From contig JAQOTA010000047.1 in assembly GCA_029532415.1 (NCBI GenBank), positions 3,720,001-3,784,000 on the forward strand: 64,000 bases of DNA, in the 5' to 3' direction. Positions 34,595 through 44,600 of this stretch are shown here, piece after piece. Position 1 is the stretch's first letter. Each line of letters opens with the position of its first letter. The notes below the pieces were generated by a model. It made no database searches. It saw only the letters and a program-made list of their open reading frames with translations, and had not been told where the DNA came from. This DNA comes from Marasmius tenuissimus. Lineage: Eukaryota; Basidiomycota; Agaricomycetes; Agaricales; Marasmiaceae. The translations under genes and the position numbers were made by a program.

Positions 34595-35429
34595 GGTTGA
34601 ATCCTTGGGAAATGCTGTAGATCGGAAGCTTGGATGTGGTTTGGTTATTGTATTATAATGGATAGCGAAGCTGGGTAGGGCATACTACGAATCTGGATAA
34701 AGAACATACCACTGAGCAACATACAAGACGGGAAATAGTATCAGTCTTGGCGTTGAAACCCGTACAGGAAATTCCACTGGCCATGCTAGTTTACCCTGAG
34801 TATTTGCAACCAGCACAAGAAGTTTAGTGACATTTGAGTCTCTTAATAATGACAGTATTCACTGAGATGATTGCTCTTTAAGTTCCATGCGGTGTTTTAG
34901 CTGGCGATAGGGAAAGTATGCGTCCAGGATTGAAAGAGTAGAATACTCAGCGCACAATGTTTGAACCGCACCTTCAACCCCTCGAACTGATCGTCTCAGG
35001 ACCTTCCTTAGTCTGGTCCCCTTAGCCCACACTAAATTTGTGAGAGTGCCCGATCAATAACCATCAGTCCTGTCTGACCTCTTAAGTATGGACAATCGAT
35101 ATGGGTCGGTGTATTCGATGTGCCTTCTCGTTACCCCATCGCTGACCCTGCTTACCTCAACCGGTAGTTTTGTCATTGCTTCATATATGCAATGTGTGCT
35201 TGTAGAAGGTTTTCAACTCGCCCACCGCGCCTCCATACTGTCCAGAGTCGATAAGGAGGGCGGTTTTTCGTCCATCTGGAATCTGGTTGTACTCAAATTC
35301 AAGTCAGGTATTCTTGTCCCCAACTGAGCACCGGCGATCCGAATCCACAAAACAGCGTGGCTTGTCAGAATTGAATGAAACACCCACTCCAAGCTATTGG
35401 AAACTGCTGTCAGTCAGAACTCGGAAGTT
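34595..35429. other. Intergenic with a relic shared with 26.2 kb
   Basis: 35082-35330 reads VGVFDVPSRYPIADPAYLNR then FQLAHR, matching the relic at 26225-26400. It follows copy J as the other follows copy G. Otherwise nothing recognised. Confidence 0.35.
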
Positions 35430-36190
35430 ATGAGTGTCCAAATGGGAAAATATCATTTTTTCCCCCGCGATGTACTTTTCCCTTCCCCCCCCCCTGTTAT
35501 CCCCCACAATATTATATGTTCCCACGGGGGATTCTGGCATGTTGGCTAGGCGTCTAAATGTTTTCCACATATCTCCCAGCTCTCTGGTGCATCCCACAGG
35601 CCAGTGTCACGAAGTGCTGAGCGTCTATCGGAGACGGCGGAGGCAGAGAGCGGTGGTAGCAAGCTAGAAGAGGAGCAGCGGGCTTGACTCAGGCAGAGAT
35701 AAGGCAGAACTGGTCCCAACGACAAGTTAGATCTATTGTAGAGAAGGAAAGAAAAGGAAACTGTACTACTCACCTGGTCCCAACGACAAGAGGTCAAGAT
35801 GAGGGACCAGGTGAAGACTAGCTAGCTTATATACTTATCCTACAGTCAGAGCTGGAGTCGGAGTGGCTACCTATGAGTCGTGTATGAGTAAGTATGAGTC
35901 AAGGATGAATAAGGAATGAGTCAATATGAGATAATGGAATGGCTGCGCGATGTGGGTTAAAGCTGCGCGATGGTGGGTTAAGAAAGGGAATCGTGAGAAA
36001 TAAGGATGTATAGTAAGTGACCGTGAGAAAAGAACATGTGATAATCATGTGAGCAAATGGTGGAGGGAAAAGTGGTGTCTTCATGACAGCCAGGCTCAGT
36101 AATCTAAGCTAAAGTAAGTATCATACTACTCTTTCATACCTAATAGGACTGTGCTTGTTCAATATCTAATATTTCTAAGCTGTTCTGATT
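35430..36190 (+). repeat. Left arm of a long inverted repeat, split by a solo LTR
   Basis: The sequence from ATGAGTGTCCAAATGGGAA (35430) onward is the reverse complement of 38312 back to about 38045, with clear but imperfect identity. The arm is interrupted at 35605-36093 by the solo LTR and its target duplication, and continues as GCTCAGTAAT to about 36190. The arms enclose the hAT remnant, so this may be a composite or fold-back transposon. Confidence 0.65.
35605..36088 (+). mobile_element. Solo LTR, 484 bp, with 5-bp target duplication GCCAG
   Basis: Starts TGTCACGAAG and ends CTTCATGACA, so it has TG...CA ends with a short inverted repeat. GCCAG precedes (35600-35604) and follows (36089-36093). 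Comparison with the other arm of the inverted repeat, which lacks the insert, gives the empty site CAGGCCAGGCTCAG and proves the boundaries. A TTATATAC box lies near 35828. It arose by recombination between two LTRs of a retrotransposon whose body is not in this window. Confidence 0.85.
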
Positions 36191-36479
36191 TCCCTGCACT
36201 CTAGTTTCTAATATAGGCACCCACAAGTGCTTAGGCATAGTGATCTAGGTATACTGAGTGTTCAAGAGATTGATTGGGACTATTCAAGTGGCATTTACAG
36301 ATTTTCCAGCTTTTCTGTGTGATGTAACTCCCTTAATACCACCTTCACCACTACAGAAAGTATACATCACTGCAGATATTGACATGTTGAGGACCCGGGA
36401 GGATGCATAACTATTTACAGAAACACAAATGACGTTGCATTCCAGGCCAAAACCCTCCAAAGTTGTAGCGGAAATGTGA

Positions 36480-37373
36480 CTTACTCTCATGGCCGGCACA
36501 TGTACATGTAGAGCACATAATCTCAGCTTCTTTGTTACCGACAACCACCATGGCAACACGACTTCGAACTTCAAGAACACTTCAAAAAGCACTGGAGCAC
36601 CGATGAACAGATGGAAGCCAAGAAATTTATCAAGGACTACGTACGGAGTCATCTCTACTATCGTATCCATCATTTTACTGATGGATATCTCTAGTTCAAG
36701 TCGCGTAATATGAAGATCAACCTCAGTGGAGTAACAAACAAAGCTCCTCACAAGAAGAGCACTAAGCCCAGTCGGTATACCTGCTTACCGGAAAGCGACT
36801 CGGAGGACGAGCTCAAGACGCAAACCCTCGCTGGTGACGCAGGAGTCGAGCAATGGGAGGTTGAACTCAACTCTTACCTCAAGACGTCAACTGAGCGATT
36901 GGGTGAGCAGCAGGGCCTTGTCCAGTGGTGGGGTGTAAGTACCATTTCTAGTGATCTTTTTATTCACGTTCAGCCACCAATAATTCCTCCAGATATATGC
37001 AAGTTGTTTTGGCTCAACCTGGACTGCAATTGCAAGAGATTTACTTCCTGTAATGGTGTTGTCTGTGTCGAGCGAGAGGGCCTTCTCCAGCGCCGGCATT
37101 ACCATCACCAAGCACTGGAATCAACTACATGGCAATGTTGTCAAGGCTCTACAAGTGCTTAAGATTGCATTTTGGAGGGAAGAGGAGAACATCCTACATC
37201 AAATGATGCCGTCTTTGACCTTGGAAGAGGAGGAGGAGGAGCTTGAGTGTGCTGAAGCGACACAGATGGCGCAGGTTGACAAGCCGAAGGTAGATGATGG
37301 GTACAAGCTAGTATTTGACTTACATTCAGACTGCGAGGAATCGGACACTGATATGGACAATGTACCATCGTAG
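36480..37373 (+). pseudogene. hAT-family transposase remnant
   Basis: Readable parts are WEVELNSYLKTSTERLG with QGLVQWWGV (about 36859-36936) and, after a probable intron, IARDLLPVMVLSVSSERAFS, SAGITITKHWNQL and NVVKALQVLK, then an acidic C-terminus ending at 37373. W-W, SxxSERAFSxAG and N-x-L are the conserved order of the hAT dimerisation region. The catalytic half upstream is not recognisable, so it is inactive. Its 3' terminal repeat follows at 37431. Confidence 0.75.
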
Positions 37374-37430
37374 TTGTAATCCAACTTTTCTTGCCCATAC
37401 ATGTTAATCACATGCAGCATGCCATAGGCT

Positions 37431-37576
37431 TTGGCTCAGGCCTGAGCTCCGAGCCTCAGGCTCCAACCTCGAGCCCAGAGCCCGGGCTTGATGTTTCAGT
37501 AGGCTCAGGCTCTCTGAAGCCGAGCCAAGCTCAGAGCTTTGGGCCAAGCCCAGGCTCGCAAAACACTAATGGCTGT
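37431..37576 (+). repeat. hAT 3' terminal region with GAGCC/GGCTC words
   Basis: Dense GGCTC, GAGCC and AGGCTC words ending GGCTCGCAAAACACTA. The end of this repeat matches the solo end at 904-919. It lies directly after the transposase remnant, so it marks the right end of that element. Confidence 0.6.
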
Positions 37577-38044
37577 CGCATCGTGACTCATCTCTTGATT
37601 CATTTCTCTGACTCATGTACCTGACTCTCTGTACTTATAGACTCATGGTTTTGAATCATACTATATACTTAAAACTCATATATACGTGTCTTGACTCTTC
37701 TGTGACTCCTCTAGCTTACAAAACTCTTACATATTCATGACTAGGACCCTGTAGTACTTGAGTATATAAAGGGATTGTCAACACTGTAAATTACTCTAAC
37801 TTTCTCTCAATATATCTAGTTGAAAACATTCTCTTACAGTGTGACCTCAAGACTGTGAACTTCATTAGTAGCGGTGTGATCCTTTGTCACAAATACGCTA
37901 CAAAAGTCCACCATATTCGATCCACAATGTTCAAGCATATTGTCATGGCATTGCCTAGTTGTTGTAGAAATTTGAGAACCTAAAAAATTAAATACAACTC
38001 AAACTCTGACACTCAAGATGGTAGATGGGTAAATGTCACTGTAA
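37577..38044. other. Possible LTR remnant
   Basis: Contains TATATAAAGGG near 37764 and repeated GACTC/ACTC words, like a retrotransposon LTR. I could not find matching TG...CA ends with a target duplication, so it is only a suggestion. Confidence 0.25.
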
Positions 38045-38312
38045 GGGTGTCAGAACAGCTTGGAAATGTTAGATATTGGACATGCATAGTCCTATTAGGT
38101 ACAAAAGAGTGATATGATACTTACTTTAGCTTAAATTACTGAGCCTGGCCTGTGGGACACACCTGAGCATTGGGAAATATGTGGAGAACATCTAGGCACC
38201 CAGCTAGCATGCCAGAATCCCCCGCGGAAACACATAAAATTGTCGGGAATAATGGGGGGAAGGGAAAAGTACTTCGCGGGGGGGGAAATATTTTCCCATT
38301 TGGACACTCATA
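38045..38312 (-). repeat. Right arm of the long inverted repeat
   Basis: Reverse complement of 35430-35604 plus 36094-36190. Contains GGGGGATTCTGGCATG and CCACAGGCCAG (minus strand) in the same order as the left arm. Uninterrupted here, so it provides the empty-site sequence for the solo LTR. Confidence 0.65.
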
Positions 38313-39186
38313 GGAAGTTGCAATATTGCGACGGGAATCTCATGCTGACAGGGGATGAACAAGGTTGTTCTGATGAATTATGGTTTCATTACTCTGATTC
38401 TCGGCGAGTGGAGGGCTAACTTAACGGTAAGAGTATAATCACAATCACATTGACCAAAGATACAACTGAAAGAGATATCAGTCGATGCTGTGTTGCCCGT
38501 GAATCCGAGGAAGTATTCACGGAAAATAAGGGCAAAGTAGAGGGCTCAAGGGGGTGGTAATTCCGTAATTTTTGTATGAGGGCGAATTTTTTTTCAAGCC
38601 GTGGTTGGACTCCCCCCTCCCCCGCTCCCCTACCATATATGACAATCTCATGTGCCTCATGTGTAAGATGACTATCATTTTTGCTCACCACCATCCTTCT
38701 CGCACATATTGGCTCTCGGAGGCCCCTGATGAGCTTTCCCAACACTGTTTTGGTTTCAGTGGCATACAACGACTAACTAACTATAATACATGTAGAGACC
38801 TGCTACATGCCTATGAATAGCACAAGAACCTCTTAAGAGTGCCTTCAGCACCCCTCGGAAGCTGAACATTTAGTGGGTACAAAAAAATTTAAGGGCCTTC
38901 AGCCTCTCCCAACCGTGAATTCCATTCTTGCCACCTCCTTGAGAGGGCTCCTAAGAGGTCAGTCAGTGAATGGCAGAACAGAAAACACAAATGACCTTGC
39001 CATCACAATAGATGACTTTGGTGAGCTCTGTCTAGCCACCCGGGCTGTCTTTTTCAAGGTTGGTTAATGCAATCCCATTCAGAACTGGGTATGGCATCTC
39101 ATGGTCTTTGATTCTTGGGATCATCTTCATTAAAAATGTTCCTGACCAAATGATTACCCCTCAGAATGGGCTCACTGGAAGCATCT
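38313..39186 (-). repeat. Dispersed repeat with a minus-strand ORF (38416-38769)
   Basis: The 117-codon minus-strand frame reads GGVQPRLEKKFALIQKLRN near its C-terminal half. I recall the same run from many basidiomycete repeat-derived ORFs, and a diverged version is at 4440-4510. Probably non-coding repeat DNA rather than a gene. The rest of the stretch is CpG-poor and unassigned. Confidence 0.35.
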
Positions 39187-39507
39187 CTATAGCAACTGGC
39201 CAATGTCAAAAATCACAATCATGGCCCAACTGATAAAAAGCAGATTATTCCCTCTCACAACGAAGCACTCTTTGTCAATGTTGAGAGCAGATGGAGGTCC
39301 CCCAACGATTGTAGCGTTAAGCATGATGCCATCAAAAGAACAAACAGAAAGAACACATTCCATGTCAGCAAGCCACCAATGAAGGAAAATGTATGCAAGT
39401 ATCCAGCATAGAGCAAAAGATGCTAAGAGAATACAGAGAAATGGCTTGTTGCCCCACCAGACAGCCCAAGAAGCATAGTGACTGAGGAGCAAATCTTTGT
39501 CTGACAT
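39187..39507 (-). pseudogene. Fragment of a fungal multi-helix membrane protein
   Basis: Minus strand: SHYASWAVWWGNKPFLCILL, ALCWILAYIFLHWWL, ECFVVRGNNLLFISWAMIVI. R/Y-x-W-A-V-W, a following helix, and a C-F-x-x-x-x-N-N/S-x-L-x-x-x-W-x-L helix are the middle part of a large family of basidiomycete seven-helix membrane proteins (often with a DUF6533 N-terminus), as I recall. Neither end continues in frame. About 100 residues of an expected 300-350 are present. Confidence 0.5.
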
Positions 39508-39774
39508 TTATGTTGAGCCAGGAGTTTCATACTTTCTGAAAGGACTTACCAGCAAATGCTGACCCTGCACATTCTCTTTGTCAGACCATGGAGTAAGGAA
39601 CAGCCAAAGGAGCGTGTCTCACAGGCAACAATTGCAACAAGAACCTGGCCCGAGTGCGGGTTTGTGATATCAAATACTTGATAGAAGACTGGACCATGTG
39701 AATGGATGATGGTCCATCACATAATTGCCAATTTGAACATACGGTAGGTGCACAATAGGACTGCATCAAAAAAA

Positions 39775-39967
39775 CACTGGGGGCATTTTTCTGTCAAGTA
39801 GGACATGTTGTGGTGGTGTCAAGTGGGCCAGGTCCAAGCCAAGTCCAAACAATGGTTGTTGCACCTTGGGGGGACTTAGAGAATCTTTGTTTAATGGTCC
39901 ATTTCAGGTTCAGACACACTTGACACCAACACATCATGCCCTACTTGACAGGAAAATGCCCCCAGTG
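39775..39967. mobile_element. Fold-back element, 193 bp, about 55-bp inverted arms
   Basis: CACTGGGGGCATTTTTCTGTC at 39775 is mirrored by GACAGGAAAATGCCCCCAGTG ending at 39967; the arms run on through GGTGTCAAGTG. A small loop lies between. No coding capacity; no clear target duplication beyond A-rich flanks. Confidence 0.65.
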
Positions 39968-40724
39968 AAAGGGACGTACAGTATCTGGAATGCCGAGATA
40001 CAACGGTTTGTGCCATATATACTTGTTCTCAAGCGAGAAATGCACGTCAGAGGCATCTAAAGAACACTGGATGATGCAAGTTTGCTGTCTATGTAATTTG
40101 CTATAGATTTTTCTCCTATCATGCCTGCCCAAAGTCTTGTACACCACTGTCTAATTCTTTTCTGTCTTTGTTGCAAATTCACCACCGGTATCTCCTCAAA
40201 GATTGAGTAAAGGGTGACTGTAGGAGGTGTATGACTCTGATAGCGCTTTCCTCATGAAGATGGCACTGGTGACCAGTTTTATGGAGGCATGCCATACCAG
40301 TAGTCCTTAGACCAACAATCAAGGCAAGGTTGGGACCATCAGCCTGGACTCCCCTAGGTATCAACAATGTCCAGCAGCCCAAGGGTTGACCTACCTTGTA
40401 ACATAAATTACAGACAGGGATGCTAGATACTGTTGCAAGTAGGCTACTCAACAAGGCGGGAGTCAGAATTTGCCAATAGGCAACATTCCGTTCCGATCAG
40501 AAGCTCAGATTCGTGATCTCCAGACCGATAGACAGGAAATCTCTATTCTGTGCCCATTCTCAAGAAAGAAAGAGAAGATATGGGCTGAGCTGGGAACGAA
40601 TCATGGCTGGAATACGGGCTGGCACAGAGATGAAATTGAAGCCACAGCAGTAATTTGAGGAGAAAGGTTCAATAACGTACATGAATGGGACTAAGTAGTA
40701 TGGGTTGACTTGGGTATCAGGTCT
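39968..40724. other. Intergenic, nothing recognised
   Basis: CpG-poor DNA up to the gypsy element's target site. No gene seen. Confidence 0.4.
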
Positions 40725-40729
40725 GTACT
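40725..40729. repeat. Target site duplication GTACT (left)
   Basis: GTACT immediately before TGTTACGG of the 5' LTR; repeated at 53104-53108 directly after the 3' LTR. Confidence 0.9.
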
Positions 40730-41223
40730 TGTTACGGATCGTGACTCTCATCATCCGTACACCCGAGTCCAAGTCCAATTTCCGAAGCATGTCATGATAA
40801 GATCTCAAGAAGTGATCATCTCAGTTGGGACCCAGTAGACCATTGCAAAGCGCCGACAAACACCCGCCTAGACCACACGTTGAGGTCACACGACCGTGGA
40901 CAATGGTTTCCTGACTGACCAGTGCTCCTGGGGTCCCCAAATTACTCCAATACCAAGTGTATTCCCCCAGGGACCCATTAATTTCCGCATTTTCTCTCTT
41001 TCTGGCAATATTCATCCCTTGGGACCCCAACTGCATCTTCATTTCCCATCCCCAAACACTCTTCAAGCAGTGCGCAGGCTATGAAGGAATGCTATTCAAT
41101 TGAACAGCATTCCCGGGAAAGCAGAACCCGAGACCCGGTAAGTCCAGGGATTCTCCACAATCCCTAGGACTTGCACGTAGGCTGTATATATATTGTAGGC
41201 AGTGCTAGTAGGTAGTAAAATAG

Positions 41224-41230
41224 TATAAAA
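41224..41230 (+). promoter_or_regulatory. TATA box of the retrotransposon promoter
   Basis: TATAAAA in the 5' LTR, about 30 bases before the sequence CAGCCTAGATATT that should form the RNA 5' end. Same box at 52703-52709 in the 3' LTR. Confidence 0.7.
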
Positions 41231-41254
41231 GGCCTGAGGTTTCTACCAAAACCT

Positions 41255-41267
41255 CAGCCTAGATATT
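41255..41267 (+). promoter_or_regulatory. Self-primer: predicted RNA 5' end complementary to the primer binding site
   Basis: CAGCCTAGATATT is an exact 13-nt reverse complement of AATATCTAGGCTG at 41625-41637. It starts 31 bases downstream of the start of the TATA box, where transcription should begin. In Tf1 of fission yeast and related chromoviruses, the RNA 5' end folds back on the primer binding site, is cut, and primes reverse transcription. The match in sequence and position supports the same mechanism here. Confidence 0.7.
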
Positions 41268-41624
41268 CTTGTTGTTTCCCCTTAGCTTTTGTGTGTTTTA
41301 AGTCTCTGGAGTTGAGCCCTAGCTCCTCTTTCTCTCTCTCTGTGTTTTGCGAGTGTTTTAGTGTTTTCCCGAGCTCCCCGAAGCCTTAGTTTCGAGTCCC
41401 GAAGGACTCATTTGGATTTCCACAAGTTCTAGTAAGTGTTCTTTGAGTTACGTTATATTACTAGTTACTTTTACAGTAGCTACTAGTATCTACAGTGGTC
41501 TTGTAGTAAACATTTGCTGCCTCAGTCCCATTCCAGAGTTGTTGTGTTAGTTTTGTGTATCGCCGCGTAGGTCTTAAAATCGTACCTGTTACGTGCAGCG
41601 GTCTGCGTATACGGTCCGTAACAT

Positions 41625-41637
41625 AATATCTAGGCTG
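41625..41637 (+). promoter_or_regulatory. Primer binding site of self-priming type
   Basis: AATATCTAGGCTG begins one base after the 5' LTR. It does not start TGG, so it does not fit the 3' CCA end of a tRNA. It pairs perfectly with 41255-41267 of the LTR. Confidence 0.7.
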
Positions 41638-41651
41638 TTGATTGAGCCATT

Positions 41652-44600
41652 ATGTCTGCTACGAGAACAAGAACACATACCAGTTCTTCTCGTGTCGAAA
41701 GAGAACATTCCCGTTCTCCGTCTCCTGAACGTTCAGCGTTTAGAAGTCCTTCATCTCGGAGGACTCAAAGTCCTAGTAACCACCCAGGTTTTAGAACACC
41801 TGGACGAAGGTTAGTAGATGATACCGAAGGAGAAAGGTTACCCGCACCATTCCCGGTGAATTCTTTTCGTCCTTCGGATCCCCGTGACCCACGGTCACCT
41901 CGTAGTTCCCCCCGCCCAACTCTCTCCTTTGGCCTCCCCGGATCTCCGCCATCATCACGTATCCCCTCAAGCCCGCCACTCCAAGATATCTTGAACCGAC
42001 CTGAGACTCCCCCTCTAGTCTCAAGATCAGAAGGTGAAGGTCAAGGATCACCGCCTGATGAAGTTCAAGAAGGTCAACAGCGAGTTATTCGAGTTCAGAC
42101 TGAACCCGAAGAAACTTACCCGTCACCTTCAACGACGGACACATTCACTTCGACTACTTCTGGGTCATCGTCACGCCAATCTAGACGAGAAAATATTGAG
42201 GAACCGCCAGTTGTATTACCTTCAACTCCGACCCGACCTGGAGAAAGAATTACCCCGTTGTCCCCAACATCGGTTCAAGCAATGTCAGGCGGTTCTCGTA
42301 GAACTCTTGATAGGGAGAACGTACCTATCTCCCCCAGAACGGCTCCCTATCCAGAAGTTGGAGTTTACTTTCCTAGTCCAACTAGACCTAGAAGAAGAGA
42401 TACACCGACAGTTAGTTCAAGAGTACGCGAAGAGGGAGTGCTTGATGATTTGGAAAGACGTGTCGTCATGCTACTCGAAAGAATGAATTGTCCTCTACGA
42501 GGTTATTCGCTGAGAGCTTATCTCGATATGTTTCAGCGATTTGTTGAGTCTGAAGTTAGGTTTTTACCGCCGTACGTCCGGGAATTCTTCGTAGCGAATC
42601 CTCGCAACTACGCAGACTTAGATAATGCTGTCAGGTATGCTGGACACCCCATGGTACAGCGAGAGCTCAGACGACTTACCGGCACAGAGCCTCTGCAGGG
42701 TTTCAAAATTACAGTGGATTTGCCACCACGAATTCGCTCTTTCAGCAGAGGTGCGAACGGAAGGTTAGAATATACTCTGTATCCACAGGGACAAGGAACG
42801 CACGAGCAGGTTATAGACACTATCGAAGAACGAGTGGAAGATTTCATGTTAGCTATGAATTGTCCCGTTAGAAGACAGGCTATGAATACCTACCTTGCCT
42901 TATTCCAATCGTTCTTGGATCTCCCAAATGATCATTTGCCGACGTATGCCCTCGAATACCTATCAAATAGTGCAAATAGAGTTGATCTCAATTTCTTCAT
43001 TCACTATACACACAGACCCGAGATCAGGGATATATTGAGAGACTTACCGGCCTACGACGAAATTCAGGCAGCCGATGATAGCATATATAATATGCGCTCA
43101 AGATCACCGACCCCTGAACCAGTGGGTAATGCCGGAAATACTTGGGATGCCCACTACGACCGGATTCGTAGACGATATCTGTTAGGTCAAATTAACCGTT
43201 CAGAATATCTGGAAGAAATGAGAAATTCAGCTATTAACTTCGATGACAGAACGGCATCCGAAAGGATCCGCTTACCCTTCCCCGAAGCTGAAGAGTTAGC
43301 AAACGGTGAGCATATACCTACTCGCCCCAATAACCCTGTCCTTCGCTCAACAACAACCGACTCGGAACCTAGCCCTGGCATCTTTGAGGGGAGTCCCCAA
43401 CACTCGGAGTCAGTTCGACCGCCAAGCTCAGTGAGTGAAAGGCGCCGTTCAATTATTGAACGGCACAGAAACCCAAATTTACTGGGTTCCTATCAACAAG
43501 GGCCGAGTTTATCAAGCCCTCGCCGCTTTCGACCCTCTTCCCAATACCCTAATCCTATCGACTTGTCCGATTTCGATTCCAGCGATGAAGAATTCCCGAT
43601 TAGGTCGACACCCCGGTCTGTTGCGAGAAACCGAGGTGTGAGGTTTGCAGCCACTCCCGAATACCACGAGGTAACGCCAGCCGCCAGTTCATCACGGCGA
43701 GCTGGTGAGGTACGAGCTGCAGGGTACCGACATACCCCGTTCAGAAGGGATGATCCCTCATCATCATCGGAGGATGAAGGTGAAGTAGAACGTAAGAAAA
43801 AGGGTAAAGAAAGAGATAAAAACCACGCACCTAATACCCTGAAGACCCCTCCTAACGATCATTCTCCTAGAACAGGTCGTATCGAATTTGTTGAAGGAGA
43901 TAGCGAGGGAGAGGTACGCACGATATTGGCAGTTGATGATGAGGGTGAGAGAGGAAGCCCATCGGCCGAAGTTGCTCAGAAGCCGAGGTCAAAGCGTGAG
44001 AGTGAGTTGCCTGCGCTGGAATCTAACTTAGGCGCTCCGGATATCCCGCCCCGCCAAAGCGCACAGCCACCTGGGCCCTCTTCTTCCGCAACCACCACCA
44101 TCCCTGGACCTCTCTCTCTACATTGTGACCCTCCTCCCCATCTACCCTCTGAACCTTCAACTTCAAGGCAAAATACTCAAGATTCTCGGAGGATCAGAGG
44201 CGATGACGGTGACGAGAGTGAAGAAAGAATGGGAAAGTGGGAAGAGAAGGGAAAATGGAAGGCAGGTACGCCCTCAACACCTCCCTCCTCTACACCACTT
44301 ACAGAATCGAGCTGGAGGGACCGCTCTCACAGTTCAGCTCGAGGTGGCGCCCCTCAAAGGGCATTTCTCCAAGCTCGAAACTTTAGACAGGCCATGGAGG
44401 CGGCTAACGAATCGGTTACCCAGGCAGAACCAATCCCCCCAGCTTCATTCTTTCCTCCAACCCCTGCATCGTCAATGTCGAGAGAAGATCCCAGCAATGA
44501 CAATGCTGCAAGCCAAGGGGAAACGACTCGAAGAATAGGCCGTCGAAGATCAGGCCATTCCCTCTCTTCTCGGGCTACTGGTTCATGCCACGGGGATCCG

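Larger units (their letters stand above)
40730..41623 (+). repeat. 5' LTR, 894 bp
   Basis: Starts TGTTACGGATC and ends GGTCCGTAACA, giving TGTTACGGA/TCCGTAACA inverted ends. Identical by eye to the 3' LTR except for one T in the run at 41512-41514 (three T here, four in the 3' copy). Holds the TATA box and the presumed transcript start. Open frames within it occur equally in the 3' copy and are not genes. Confidence 0.95.

Noticed and set aside
37577..37893. A second solo LTR
   Set aside because: TATA-like box present, but I could not find TG...CA ends with a matching target duplication.
40821..41066. 81-codon minus-strand ORF inside the 5' LTR, repeated at 52300-52545
   Set aside because: It is present only because the LTR is duplicated; it overlaps promoter sequence and has no recognisable domain.
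41624..41642. tRNA primer binding site after the 5' LTR
   Set aside because: The site does not begin TGG and no tRNA 3' end fits; the exact complement in the LTR is a better explanation.
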